Part shown: positions 22,991-31,942 of the stretch, piece after piece
How positions within the stretch are numbered: the first letter of the stretch is position 1
Layout of the letters: every line of letters starts with the position of its first letter
From: JBQTKD01 sp052389435
Lineage (GTDB): Bacteria; Actinomycetota; Actinomycetes; Sporichthyales; Sporichthyaceae
NCBI GenBank assembly: GCA_052389435.1
Contig: JBQTIB010000062.1
Span: forward strand, 1 to 46,178
Length of the DNA: 46,178 nucleotides
Direction: 5' to 3'
Position numbers and translations under genes: made by a program
The notes under the pieces: model-generated
Told to the model about the DNA's origin: nothing
The model's input: the letters and a program-made list of their open reading frames with translations, nothing else
The model's database searches: none

Positions 22991-23295
22991 GCGCGGCCGA
23001 GGCGGTCGAGTCGCGCAACCTCGTCGGTCCGTGCGTGCGCAGCGGGGACATCGCCGATGCCGTCGTCGAAGCGGCCCGGGACGACAATCCCGGCCGCGAG
23101 ATCGTCGTGGAGAACCACAGCGCGTACGTGCGCCTCAAGGTCGAACAGGAACTGGTCCTGCGCCGCGCGACCATCGAGGACTACCTGGGCCGGCCCTTCA
23201 AAATGTGGGAGCTGCAACCGGAACTCGCGGCGATCGCCGGACTTTTCGAGATGACTGACAATCAGATCCGCTTCTACTACAACAGAACTCTGTAG
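22987..23295 (+). CDS. tmoD: Diiron monooxygenase effector protein (MmoB/DmpM, TmoD-like)
   Basis: 102 residues. It contains NLVGPCVRSGDIADAVVEAA, then EIVVENHSAYVRLKVEQELV and FKMWELQPELAAIAGLFEMT, the usual MmoB/DmpM fold signature. The effector binds the hydroxylase and gates oxygen and substrate access. In canonical tmo operons the Rieske ferredoxin gene tmoC lies between tmoB and tmoD. Here the two genes overlap by four bases, so tmoC is absent from this position. Confidence 0.88.
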   Translation: MSAAEAVESRNLVGPCVRSGDIADAVVEAARDDNPGREIVVENHSAYVRLKVEQELVLRRATIEDYLGRPFKMWELQPELAAIAGLFEMTDNQIRFYYNRTL

Positions 23296-23314
23296 ATCGC
23301 GAGGAGTGCACTCC

Positions 23315-24244
23315 ATGACCGAGCAAGCTGCAGAGACCCTCAAACCGCTGCGCACCTGGTCGCACCTGACCGAGAACCGCAAGAAGCCGAGCGAGTACGA
23401 GATCGTCTCGGTCAAGACGCTGTTCACGACGGGCGATCCGGACGCCGCGCTCGAGCTGTCGCCCGACGTGCCCATGAACAGGTGGATCAAGCGCTACCGC
23501 ACGGACAGCAGGCTCCAGCACCCGGACTGGGACGCCTTCCGCGACCCCGACGGCGTGGTGTACCGCACCTACTGCACGCAGCGGGACAACGACGAGGACT
23601 ACGTCGACGGCCTGGTGAGCCAGTACAACGACATGGGCCACGACGCGAAGCTGTCGCCGGAGTGGGTCGCCCAACTCGGCGCCCTGTACACACCGATGCG
23701 GTACCTGCTCCACACCGCGCAGATGGCGGCCGCCTACCTGGTGACGATGTCGCAGGCGAGCACCGTCGCGAACTGCGCCGTGTTCCAGATGTCGGATCAG
23801 CTCCGCTGGGTGTCACGCGTCTCCTACCGCACGGCGGAGCTGCGCAAGAGCTGGCCGTCCGCCGGGTTTGGTGCCGCGGAGCGTGCGCACTGGGAGAACG
23901 ACCCGGCGTGGCAGGGCCTGCGCGAACTGATGGAGCGTCTGCTGTCCACCTACGACTACGGCGAGGCGCTGCTCGCGCTCAACTGCGTGGCCATGCCGGC
24001 AATCGACGAAGCCCTAAGCGAACTCGGTGCGCGGGCGGCCGAACAGGGCGACACGTTGACCCAGTTCCTGGTCGAGGCCCAACTCGCCGACTCGCAACGA
24101 CGCGAACGGTGGACGCAGGCGTTCGTGGCGTTCGTCGAGGCCGAGCCGGAGAACAAGGCCTACCTCGCCGAGGTCGTCGAACGCTGGACGCCGCTGGCCG
24201 AGCAGGCCGTTGCCAACTACCGCGGCGGGTTCGCGGGCGCGTAG
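23315..24244 (+). CDS. tmoE: Diiron monooxygenase hydroxylase, beta subunit (TmoE-like)
   Basis: 309 residues, ATG 23315 with GAGGAG eight bases upstream, 19 bases after the effector stop. RTWSHLTENRKKPSEYEIVS is the standard TmoE opening. The rest follows the non-catalytic ferritin-like beta subunit (YCTQRDNDEDYVDGL, then a helical LHTAQMAAAYLVTMSQAST). It stabilises the alpha dimer. The expected reductase gene (tmoF) does not follow; after 183 bases comes an unrelated DUF222/HNH gene. Confidence 0.88.
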   Translation: MTEQAAETLKPLRTWSHLTENRKKPSEYEIVSVKTLFTTGDPDAALELSPDVPMNRWIKRYRTDSRLQHPDWDAFRDPDGVVYRTYCTQRDNDEDYVDGLVSQYNDMGHDAKLSPEWVAQLGALYTPMRYLLHTAQMAAAYLVTMSQASTVANCAVFQMSDQLRWVSRVSYRTAELRKSWPSAGFGAAERAHWENDPAWQGLRELMERLLSTYDYGEALLALNCVAMPAIDEALSELGARAAEQGDTLTQFLVEAQLADSQRRERWTQAFVAFVEAEPENKAYLAEVVERWTPLAEQAVANYRGGFAGA

Positions 24245-24392
24245 GCCTGGTGTTGGGGCACCGCCGGGGCCGTCCCGGCTTCGGCGGGCTCCCGCCGTGG
24301 TTGCCGTGGCCTCTCGGCGGTCGACGTCGCGGTCTCGTCGCCGCGGTCGGTGGTCACCCGCTAAATCACCGCTGCCCTCAGGGAGTTGACTC

Positions 24393-24421
24393 TTTAGTTC
24401 GCTAATCTGTTCGAATACAAT
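24393..24421 (+). promoter_or_regulatory. Candidate leaderless promoter of the DUF222/HNH gene
   Basis: TACAAT at 24416-24421 lies six bases before ATG 24428, with TTTAGT at 24393-24398 17 bases further up. The stretch is unusually A/T-rich for the window, and there is no ribosome-binding site before the ATG, so transcription probably begins at the start codon. Confidence 0.45.
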
Positions 24422-24427
24422 CGGGTC

Positions 24428-25705
24428 ATGTACCGCACCCAAGGCGAAATCTTCGCCACCGACGCCGCCAACGACGACGGGCTCGACGTCCAGCGGGCGC
24501 TGATCGCGGACTGCCTCGACGCCGAGCGGGAGAAGGCCCGCGTCGACGGGCGCCTCTACACCGCCATGGCCCGCATCGACTCCGACTGCTCCCGCCGCGC
24601 GGGCGAAGACGACGAACTCTACGAACAACTCCTGCGCTCCGCGTACGAGGACCTCGCGCTCGCCGTGGCCTCCTCGGCCGACTTCACCGCCGGGTCCATC
24701 CGCGAGGCCGCGGAGTTGCGCTCCCGCCTCCCGCGCACCTTCGCCGCCCTCTGTGCCGGACACATCACCCTCTACAAGGCCCAGCTCATGCTGAGCCCCG
24801 CCCGGACCCTGACCGTCGAGCAGTGCCTGCAGTACGAGGAAGGCCTGCTCCCCAAGGCGCCCGACCTGGTTCCGGCCAAACTCCGCCGCATCGGGTGGAA
24901 ACTCGCCCGGCGCATCGACAAACGCGCCGCGAAGAAGCGGGAGAAGGCAGCCCGCGAGGAGCGCCGGGTCTGGATCACCCCGGGCGAAGACGGCATGTAC
25001 TGGTTCGGCGCCCTGCTTCCCGCCGAGCAGGCCGTCGCCGTCTTCGGGGTCATCGACACCCTCGCCAAGGCCACCAAGACCACTCTCGAGCCCGGCGACG
25101 ACCGGAAGATCGACTCCCTCCGTGCGGACACCCTCGTCGACCTGATCCTCAACCCCAACGGCGAATCCAGGGTCAAGTACGAGATGCGCGTCCTCGTCCC
25201 CGTCGGGACCCTGCTCGGCCTGGGCGACCAGGACGGGCACCTCCCCGGCCACGGCCCGATCCCCGCCGAGGTCTGCCTCGAACTCGCCGCCGACTCCACC
25301 TGGCGCCGCATCCTCACCGACCCCGACATGTCCCACGTCCTCGACGTCGGCGCCCACGTTCGCGAACCCTCCGCCCGGATGCGGGAATTCATCGAGGCAC
25401 GCGACCAGCGCTGCCGCTGGCCGGGCTGTCACCGCCCCGCCCACAAGGCCGACCTGGACCACAGCCGCATGGTCTGCATCGGCGGCCTGACCATCCGCAT
25501 CAATCTCGCCGCGTTGTGCGAACGGCATCACATCGTCCGGCACTTGCCAGGCTGGAAAGTAACCCAGGATCCCGACGGATCCGGCGCCCTGACCTGGAGC
25601 ACTCCAACGGGCCGCGTCTACCGCACCCGGCCACCCACCCCACTGGGCGAGGAAGCCGAACTCGCGGACATCAAGCTCCCCGAGTACGACGAATGCCCCT
25701 TCTGA
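24428..25705 (+). CDS. DUF222 / HNH endonuclease family protein (13E12-like)
   Basis: 425 residues. A helical DUF222 region occupies most of the chain (DFTAGSIREAAELRSRLPRT, KLARRIDKRAAKKREKAARE). The HNH nuclease lies at about 322-370: RCRWPGCHRPAHKADLDH, then INLAALCERHHIVRH, with zinc-like Cys and His pairs. These genes are multicopy, mobile-looking and widespread in actinobacteria, and are related to the mycobacterial 13E12 repeat proteins. Its position between the monooxygenase operon and the CoA-ligase operon suggests a later insertion. No inverted repeats were found at its borders. Confidence 0.87.
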   Translation: MYRTQGEIFATDAANDDGLDVQRALIADCLDAEREKARVDGRLYTAMARIDSDCSRRAGEDDELYEQLLRSAYEDLALAVASSADFTAGSIREAAELRSRLPRTFAALCAGHITLYKAQLMLSPARTLTVEQCLQYEEGLLPKAPDLVPAKLRRIGWKLARRIDKRAAKKREKAAREERRVWITPGEDGMYWFGALLPAEQAVAVFGVIDTLAKATKTTLEPGDDRKIDSLRADTLVDLILNPNGESRVKYEMRVLVPVGTLLGLGDQDGHLPGHGPIPAEVCLELAADSTWRRILTDPDMSHVLDVGAHVREPSARMREFIEARDQRCRWPGCHRPAHKADLDHSRMVCIGGLTIRINLAALCERHHIVRHLPGWKVTQDPDGSGALTWSTPTGRVYRTRPPTPLGEEAELADIKLPEYDECPF

Positions 25706-25761
25706 GGGCTGTCCGCTCGTTGGCCAAACAGCAGACTCCGCCGAGTCAGGCTGCCGCGCGC

Positions 25762-27063
25762 CTACCGGAGTGAGCGCTCGTCGACGACCCGGACCGCCTT
25801 GCCCGCGGAACGTTCGACGCTGCCGGGCTCGCCGACCTCGACCCGGACGGTGACGCCGATCGTCCGCTTCACCAGTCCGGCGAGGTGCTCTGCTGCCTCG
25901 GCGGCGCCACTGGCGGCCGGGTTGCGTTCGACGCGGACCAGCAGCGCGTCGAGATGGCCGTCCTTGTGCAGCACGCACTGGAAGTGGGCGGCGAGTTCGG
26001 GCACGCCCAGGACGAGTTCCTCGATCTGCGTGGGGAACACGTTGACCCCACGCACGATCATCATGTCGTCGGTGCGGCCGACGATCTTCTCGATCCGGCG
26101 CACGCCGCGGGCCGTGCCCGGCAGCAGGCGGGTCAGGTCGCGGGTGCGGTAGCGCAGGACCGGCATCGCCTCCTTGGTCAGGGAGGTGAAGACGAGTTCG
26201 CCGAGTTCGCCGTCGGGCAGCACCGCGCCGGTCGCCGGATCGACGATCTCCGGATAGAAGTGGTCCTCCCAGACGTGCAGGCCGTCCTTGGTCTCCACGC
26301 ACTCCTGCGCGACGCCCGGGCCGATGACCTCGGACAGGCCGTAGATGTCGACGGCGTGGATGTCCATGCGCTCCTCGATCGCGGCGCGCATCTCGTTGGT
26401 CCACGGCTCGGCGCCGAAGATGCCGACCCGCAGCGACGTGCTCCGCGGGTCGATCCCCTGGCGCTCCATCTCGTCGACGATGTTGAGCATGTAGCTCGGC
26501 GTCACGGTGATGACGTCGGGTTGGAAGTCCCTGATAAGGGTGACCTGACGCTCCGTCATACCACCGGAGATCGGAACGACGGTGAGACCGAGGCGCTCGG
26601 CGCCGATGTGCGCGCCGAGGCCGCCGGTGAACAGGCCGTACCCGTAGGCGTTGTGCAGCAGATCTCCCGGCCGCGCGCCCGCCGCACGGAAGCTGCGGGC
26701 CATGACCTTGCCCCAGGTCTGCAGATCCTTGGTCGTGTAGCCGACGACGGTGGCCTTGCCGGTGGTGCCGGAGGAGGCGTGGATGCGGGCGATCTGCTCT
26801 CGCGGGACGGCGAACATGCCGAAGGGGTAGTTGGCGCGCAGGTCGTCCTTGGTGGTGAACGGCAGCGCGGACAGGTCCTCGAGCGAGAGCAGGTCGTCGG
26901 GCTCGAAGCCGATGCCGTCCAGGGCCGCGCGGTAGTGCGGGACGTTGTCGTAGGCGTGCCGAACCGACCACTTCATCCGCTCGAACTGCAACGGTTGCAG
27001 ATCGGCGAGGTGGGCAAACTCGATCGCCTCGAGGTTTTCGTCGGGCGGGATCGGGCGGGGCAT
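25762..27063 (-). CDS. paaK: Phenylacetate-CoA ligase family enzyme
   Basis: 433 residues, the normal PaaK length. Motifs: FERMKWSVRHAYDNVPHYRA, ASSGTTGKATVVGYT (nucleotide-binding loop), YGLSEVIGPGVAQECVE, RYRTRDLTRLLPGTA and KIVGRTDDMMIVRGVNVFPT. It converts phenylacetate, or a similar aryl acid, with CoA and ATP to the thioester. The start is ATG 27063 with a weak site (GAAAGG). The aldehyde dehydrogenase gene lies 30 bases upstream on the same strand, so an aldehyde-to-acid-to-CoA-ester sequence is plausible. Assignment to phenylacetate itself is by family only. Confidence 0.88.
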   Translation of the reverse strand: MPRPIPPDENLEAIEFAHLADLQPLQFERMKWSVRHAYDNVPHYRAALDGIGFEPDDLLSLEDLSALPFTTKDDLRANYPFGMFAVPREQIARIHASSGTTGKATVVGYTTKDLQTWGKVMARSFRAAGARPGDLLHNAYGYGLFTGGLGAHIGAERLGLTVVPISGGMTERQVTLIRDFQPDVITVTPSYMLNIVDEMERQGIDPRSTSLRVGIFGAEPWTNEMRAAIEERMDIHAVDIYGLSEVIGPGVAQECVETKDGLHVWEDHFYPEIVDPATGAVLPDGELGELVFTSLTKEAMPVLRYRTRDLTRLLPGTARGVRRIEKIVGRTDDMMIVRGVNVFPTQIEELVLGVPELAAHFQCVLHKDGHLDALLVRVERNPAASGAAEAAEHLAGLVKRTIGVTVRVEVGEPGSVERSAGKAVRVVDERSLR

Positions 27064-27093
27064 CGGTGCCTTTCGGTCGGAAGGGGATGCCGG

Positions 27094-28536
27094 TCAGGAG
27101 TAGATGGCTTTCACCTGCTGGTAGGCCTCGAGCGCGTTCGGTCCCAACTCCCGGCCGAGGCCGCTGGACTTCACCCCGCCGAACGGCGCTCCGTGGTCGA
27201 CGGCGTACCGGTTGACTCCGATGGTCCCGGTGCGGACCCGACGGGCCACCGCCTTGCCGCGGTCGACGTCCGCGGTCCACACCGTGCCGCCGAGGCCGAA
27301 GTCGGAGTCGTTGGCCAGGCGCACGGCGTCGTCGTCGCCGTCGTAGCCGATGACGGCCAGCACGGGCCCGAAAATCTCCTCCTGCGCGATCGTCGAGGAG
27401 TTGTCGACGTCGGCGAACACCGTGGGCTCGACGAACCAGCCGCGCTCGCGCGCGGGGCGGCCGCCGCCGACCACGAGCCGGGCGCCGTCGCCGCGGCCCT
27501 TGGCGATGTAGCCCTCCACGCGATCGCGATGCGCGGCGGAGACCAGCGGTCCGATCTGGGTGGCCTCCTCCAGCGAGTCGCCCACCGTCAGATTTCCGGC
27601 GAGGGCGGCAAAGAGGTCGACGACCTCGGCGTAGCGCGATCGCGGGGCGAGGATCCGGGTGCTCAGGTGACAGGTCTGGCCGTTGTTCGCCAGGGTCGTC
27701 AGGAACAGGCTCTCGGCCATGCTCGCGAGGTCCAGCTCGGCGTCGTCGAGCACGATCGCCGCGGACTTGCCGCCGAGTTCGAGGGTGACCGGGCGCAGCA
27801 GACGGCCGCAGACTTCGGCGATGGCCCGTCCGGCGGCGGTGGACCCGGTGAACGCAACCTTGTCGACGCCGGGGTGGGCGACCAGATGTGCCCCGAGGGC
27901 GCGGCCGCCGGGAACGACGTTCACCACGCCCGGCGGCAGGTCGGAGGCAGCGACGGCCTCGGCGAACAGCATCGCGTCCAGCACGGTCTCCGGCGACGGT
28001 TTGAGGACCACCGTGCAGCCGGCGGCCAACGCGGGCGCGTACTTGAACGCGGCCAGGGCCTGCGGGTAGTTCCACGGCACTATCGCGACGACGACCCCGA
28101 CCGGCTCGCGCGCCACCGTGGTGCTGCCGCCGAGCAGATGCGCCTGCTCCGCCGGCTCCTCGGCCGCGGAGATCAGGTCGGCGTAGTAGCGCAGCAGCAG
28201 CGCCGGCTTGACGGCCTCCCCGCGCCGCGCGATCCGAATCGGCATGCCGTTCTGGGCGCTAACCGCACGTGCGGTGGCCTCGGCGCGTGCTTCGAGTTCG
28301 CCGGCCAGGCTCTCCATGGCCGCCGCGCGCCGCGCCGGCTCCCACCGCGACCAGCCGCTCGGATCGTCGAAGGCCGCCCGAGCCGCGGCGACGGCGGCGT
28401 CGCCGTCGGCCTCCACCGCCTCGGGCACCGAGCCGAGGTAGTCCTCGGTGCTCGCCGAATGAACCCGGATGCGGGCCGGCGAACTCGGCGCGACCCACTG
28501 TCCACCGACGAACAGCTTGGCGTGCTCCGCGTTCAC
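27094..28536 (-). CDS. NAD(P)-dependent aldehyde dehydrogenase
   Basis: 480 residues, full length. The active-site cysteine is in NNGQTCHLSTR, the general-base glutamate in ELGGKSAAIV, and the coenzyme loops are VVAIVPWNYPQALAAFKYAP and FTGSTAAGR. EEIFGPVLAVIGY and PFGGVKSSGLGRELG are typical late motifs. GTG 28534-28536 has GGGAGG five bases upstream. It oxidises an aldehyde to the acid, presumably feeding the phenylacetate-CoA ligase encoded downstream. It is divergent from the acyl-CoA dehydrogenase gene with a 62-bp gap. Confidence 0.92.
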   Translation of the reverse strand: MNAEHAKLFVGGQWVAPSSPARIRVHSASTEDYLGSVPEAVEADGDAAVAAARAAFDDPSGWSRWEPARRAAAMESLAGELEARAEATARAVSAQNGMPIRIARRGEAVKPALLLRYYADLISAAEEPAEQAHLLGGSTTVAREPVGVVVAIVPWNYPQALAAFKYAPALAAGCTVVLKPSPETVLDAMLFAEAVAASDLPPGVVNVVPGGRALGAHLVAHPGVDKVAFTGSTAAGRAIAEVCGRLLRPVTLELGGKSAAIVLDDAELDLASMAESLFLTTLANNGQTCHLSTRILAPRSRYAEVVDLFAALAGNLTVGDSLEEATQIGPLVSAAHRDRVEGYIAKGRGDGARLVVGGGRPARERGWFVEPTVFADVDNSSTIAQEEIFGPVLAVIGYDGDDDAVRLANDSDFGLGGTVWTADVDRGKAVARRVRTGTIGVNRYAVDHGAPFGGVKSSGLGRELGPNALEAYQQVKAIYS

Positions 28537-28598
28537 GGCGCCTCCCGCTGGAAAGCCCGGCGGTGCTCCGCCGGGTCGCGCCTGCGACGCTACGCCCC

Positions 28599-30401
28599 AT
28601 GGCCGGTGCCGCTCTGCTGCTGTCCCGTCGCGACCTCGACTTCCTGCTCTACGACTGGCTCGACGTCGAGGCGCTCACCGGGCGCGAGCGCTTCGCCGAG
28701 CACTCCCGGGAGACCTTCGACGCGGTCCTGGAGGTGTGCGCGCAGATCGCGGCGGAGAGGTTCGCGCCCCACAGTCGGGCGGCGGATCTGGCCGAGCCGG
28801 CGATCGTCGACGGCGTCGTGCGGCTGCACCCGCACGTGCGCCCGGCGCTGGCCGCCGTCGCGGAGGCCGGGTTGCTGTCCGCCGGCATGGACACCTCGCT
28901 CGGCGGGCTCCAGCTGCCGCAGGTGATCGCCACCGCGTGCGGTGCGTACTTCGGCGCTGCCAACGTCGCGACGTGGGCGTACCCGTTCCTGACCATCGCC
29001 AACGCGAACCTGCTCGTGGCGCACGCCGACCCCGAGCTCGTGGAGCGGTTCGTTCCGCCGATGCTCGCGGGGCGCTTCCACGGCACGATGTGCCTGTCCG
29101 AGCCGCAGGCGGGGTCCTCCCTCGCGGACGTCGCGACCCGCGCGGAGCGGCAGGCCGACGGCACGTTCCGCCTGTTCGGCAACAAGATGTGGATCTCCGG
29201 CGGCGAACACGAACTCGGCGAGAACATCGTGCACCTCGTGCTCGCGAAGATCCCCGGCGGACCGGCCGGAGTGAAGGGCATCTCGCTGTTCCTCGTCCCG
29301 CGGTTCCTCCTCGACGCGGCCGGCGCCGTGGGCGAGCGCAACGACGTCGTGCTCGCGGGCCTGAACCACAAGATGGGCTACCGCGGCACGGTGAACACCC
29401 TGCTGAACTTCGGCGAGGGCGTGCACACACCCGGCGGCGCCCCGGGTGCGGTCGGCTACCTGGTGGGCGCGGAGAACACCGGCCTCGCGGCGATGTTCCA
29501 CATGATGAACGAGGCCCGCGTCGGGGTCGGCGCCGGCGCGACGGCGCTGGGCTACACCGGCTACCTCAAATCCCTGGACTACGCCCGCACCCGCACCCAG
29601 GGCCGTCCCGCCGCGGCGAAGGACCCCGCCGCGCCGCAGGTCCCCCTCGTGGACCACCCCGACGTGCGCCGGATGCTGCTGGCCCAGAAGTCCTACGTCG
29701 AAGGCGCTTTGGCGCTCGTGCTGTACTGCGGCCGCCTGCTCGACGAGGAGCGCACCGCGGCCACGCCCGAAGCGCGCGCGCACGCGCACCTGCTGCTCGA
29801 CGTGCTCACGCCGATCGCGAAGTCCTGGCCGTCGCAGTGGTGCCTTGCGGCCAACGACCTTGCGATCCAGGTCCTCGGCGGGTACGGCTACACCCGCGAC
29901 TACGACCTCGAGCAGCACTACCGCGACAACCGCCTCAATCCGATCCACGAGGGCACGCACGGCATCCAGGCCCTCGACCTGCTCGGCCGCAAGGTCGTGA
30001 TGGGCGGCGGGGCGGGCCTGGCCGCCCTGATCGAACTGCTGGGGGTGACGGTTCGGCGCGCCGAGGCCGTGGGCGGCGAGGCCGCCGAGTGGGCGGACGC
30101 CCTCGGGGCGGCGACGAACCGACTGTTCGCCACCACGCAGGCGATCCACGGCGCCGACCTCGACGCCACCACCCGCCTCGCGAACGCGACCGTCTACCTC
30201 GAGGCCGCCGGACACGTCGTACTCGCCTGGATCTGGCTCGAGCAGTTCCTCGCCGCAACCGGCACCGACGCCTTCGGCGAGGGCAAGCGCCAGGCCACGC
30301 GCTACTTCTTCCGCTACGAACTCCCCCGTACCGGCCCGCAGTTCGATCTGCTGGCCTCCGTGGACACCACGACGACGGACATGCGGCCCGATTGGTTCTA
30401 A
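28599..30401 (+). CDS. Acyl-CoA dehydrogenase (long FadE5-like type)
   Basis: 600 residues, longer than the common 380-residue enzyme because of a C-terminal extension (about 470-600) of the FadE5/AidB-like class. Core motifs: CLSEPQAGSSLADVATRAER (FAD and substrate loop), KMWISGGEHELGENIVHLVL, MGYRGTVNTLLNFGEG, VLGGYGYTRDYDLEQHYRDN and PIHEGTHGIQALDLLGRKVV. The glutamate in YRD-x-R-x-x-x-IHEGTHG is the likely catalytic base region. It introduces a double bond into an acyl-CoA, passing electrons to ETF. It is divergent from the aldehyde dehydrogenase. Confidence 0.92.
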   Translation: MAGAALLLSRRDLDFLLYDWLDVEALTGRERFAEHSRETFDAVLEVCAQIAAERFAPHSRAADLAEPAIVDGVVRLHPHVRPALAAVAEAGLLSAGMDTSLGGLQLPQVIATACGAYFGAANVATWAYPFLTIANANLLVAHADPELVERFVPPMLAGRFHGTMCLSEPQAGSSLADVATRAERQADGTFRLFGNKMWISGGEHELGENIVHLVLAKIPGGPAGVKGISLFLVPRFLLDAAGAVGERNDVVLAGLNHKMGYRGTVNTLLNFGEGVHTPGGAPGAVGYLVGAENTGLAAMFHMMNEARVGVGAGATALGYTGYLKSLDYARTRTQGRPAAAKDPAAPQVPLVDHPDVRRMLLAQKSYVEGALALVLYCGRLLDEERTAATPEARAHAHLLLDVLTPIAKSWPSQWCLAANDLAIQVLGGYGYTRDYDLEQHYRDNRLNPIHEGTHGIQALDLLGRKVVMGGGAGLAALIELLGVTVRRAEAVGGEAAEWADALGAATNRLFATTQAIHGADLDATTRLANATVYLEAAGHVVLAWIWLEQFLAATGTDAFGEGKRQATRYFFRYELPRTGPQFDLLASVDTTTTDMRPDWF

Positions 30402-30532
30402 TCGCCCACACCCCCACGAGACGTCCAACGCCTGCGGCGTAGGGCAGCGCCCGGTTACCGTCAAGGAGAATCGACCAGACGTGGCATCGGGGGGATGCCG
30501 CAGACGGCGTAGCAACGACGGGGTGCACCGAG

Positions 30533-31159
30533 ATGATGAACCGGCAGGCCGGAATCGCAACCGGCGGCATTGCGCTGCTCGCGTTGATCGGCGGGGTCTT
30601 CGTCGCGACGGCGGGCAACGGGGACACCGATCCCCTCGCGGCGGTCATCGCTCCGGTGGAGCCGACGCCCACGCCCACGCCCGGGGCGAAGTGCTCGACC
30701 GCGATCGTGCCGTTCGTCCCGACCTCGATCAGCATCCCGGGCCTGCCCAAGATCAAGGTCAGCGCCCTGGAACGGGACGCCAACGGCGTGCCCGGAACCC
30801 CGGCGCTGACGAAGTCGGCCAAGCAGACGATGGCCTTCGACCTCGGCAGCGGCATCCTGATCGGCGCGAAGAAGGGCAACGCCCTGCTGAACGCGCACAC
30901 CTTCCCCGACGGCAGCGCGCTGGGCAACACACTCCTCGACGAACTCGAGGAGAAGGACATGATCTACGTCGACGGCCCCCTCGGGCGCACCTGCTACAAG
31001 GTGACCGACGAGGTCGAGGTCCCCTACGACAACGACGGCAAGCGGTACTACGCCAAGACCGGCAAGCCGCAGATCGCGATCATCGTCTGCTCCGGCGAGC
31101 GCATCGGCCCTGGTCAGTGGACCAAGCGCACGATCTGGTACGCCTCGCCGGTCGCGTAG
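30533..31159 (+). CDS. Class F sortase-like transpeptidase, copy 1
   Basis: 208 residues. An N-terminal membrane anchor (residues 8-27) and a Pro/Thr linker (EPTPTPTPGAKC) precede the sortase domain. The catalytic residues are H122 in LLNAHTFPDGSALG, C186 in IAIIVCSGERIG and probably R199 in WTKRTIWYASP. An extra cysteine pair, C54 and C154, may form a disulfide. Sortases cleave an LPXTG-like signal and attach proteins to the wall; class F enzymes are common in actinobacteria. The start ATG 30533 could also be the adjacent ATG 30536. It is paralogous with the next gene. Confidence 0.85.
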   Translation: MMNRQAGIATGGIALLALIGGVFVATAGNGDTDPLAAVIAPVEPTPTPTPGAKCSTAIVPFVPTSISIPGLPKIKVSALERDANGVPGTPALTKSAKQTMAFDLGSGILIGAKKGNALLNAHTFPDGSALGNTLLDELEEKDMIYVDGPLGRTCYKVTDEVEVPYDNDGKRYYAKTGKPQIAIIVCSGERIGPGQWTKRTIWYASPVA

Positions 31160-31173
31160 GGAAAGTTTTTCCC
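31159..31173. terminator. Small hairpin after sortase copy 1
   Basis: GGGAAA-GTT-TTTCCC, beginning at the last base of the stop codon. The stem is six pairs with three G-C pairs. It is short for a terminator and could be an attenuating or processing hairpin before sortase copy 2. Confidence 0.4.
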
Positions 31174-31248
31174 GCGCCGTCTGTGCGATTCACAGGTTGA
31201 TCGACCACGATGGGCCCCGTCTTGCAGCAGTGATCGACGGGGGAAGTC

Positions 31249-31920
31249 GTGAATCGGCGGCACACGATCGTGGCCGGCAGTGCCGTGCTGGCGATTCTCA
31301 GCCTCGGCACCGGGGCCTTGATCGTCGCCTCGGGTGACGAGAAGGCCGACGCGACGCCGATTCCGGTGGCCGTCCAGGCCCCCGCACCCGTGGTCGTGGA
31401 AGCGAGCCCGGAGCCCGAGCCGACGCCGACCCCGAAGCCCGAGCCGGCCTGCAGCACCGCCACGAAGGCGTTCCTGCCGACCAAGGTGGAGATCGCCGGG
31501 ATCGAGACCATCTCGGTCCTCGCGCTGCCCCGCGACGGCTTCAACATCCCCGGCGTCCCGGCCCTGACCGCGAGCGGCAAGAACTCCATGGCCTTCGATC
31601 TCGGCAGCGGCATCCGCCCGGGGGACCCGGCCGGCAACGCCCTGCTGAACGCGCACACCTACCCCGACGGCAGCGCGCTGGGGAACAAGCTCCTGGCCAA
31701 GCTGGACAAGGGCGACGAGATCGTCGTCAAGGGCGTCGGCGGCCAACTCTGCTACGAGGTCAACGACCGCGTCGAGGTCTCGGCCTACGACAGGGGGAAG
31801 CGGTACTACGCCAAGACCGGCAAGCCGCAGATCGCGATCATCGTCTGCTCCGGCAAGCGTCTCGGCCCGGGGAACTGGACCGAGCGCACGATCTGGTACG
31901 CCTCTCCCATCTCCGGCTAG
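31249..31920 (+). CDS. Class F sortase-like transpeptidase, copy 2
   Basis: 223 residues from GTG 31249 with GGGGGAAG upstream. The layout equals copy 1: membrane anchor 7-27, a longer Pro/Glu/Thr linker (EASPEPEPTPTPKPEPAC), H136 in LLNAHTYPDGSALG, C200 in IAIIVCSGKRLG and R213 in WTERTIWYASP. A 57-bp stretch (31798-31854) is identical to 31040-31096 in copy 1. The linker and N-terminus have diverged strongly. Both copies probably arose by tandem duplication. Confidence 0.86.
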   Translation: MNRRHTIVAGSAVLAILSLGTGALIVASGDEKADATPIPVAVQAPAPVVVEASPEPEPTPTPKPEPACSTATKAFLPTKVEIAGIETISVLALPRDGFNIPGVPALTASGKNSMAFDLGSGIRPGDPAGNALLNAHTYPDGSALGNKLLAKLDKGDEIVVKGVGGQLCYEVNDRVEVSAYDRGKRYYAKTGKPQIAIIVCSGKRLGPGNWTERTIWYASPISG

Positions 31921-31942
31921 GCCGCCTGCGAGGATCGGGCTC

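Noticed and set aside
17779..23295. A 1838-codon plus-strand frame
   Set aside because: It crosses the cyclase (antisense), regulator and monooxygenase alpha genes in the wrong frame. Only its last 103 codons coincide with the real effector gene.
21197..24244. Propane monooxygenase (PrmABCD) identity
   Set aside because: Gene order and the alpha N-terminus match TmoA-type group 2 enzymes; the PrmA-type sequence and the reductase in second position are absent.
24014..28075. A 1353-codon minus-strand frame across the HNH gene, CoA ligase and aldehyde dehydrogenase
   Set aside because: Arg/Gly/Pro-rich antisense or out-of-frame reading of clearly recognised genes.
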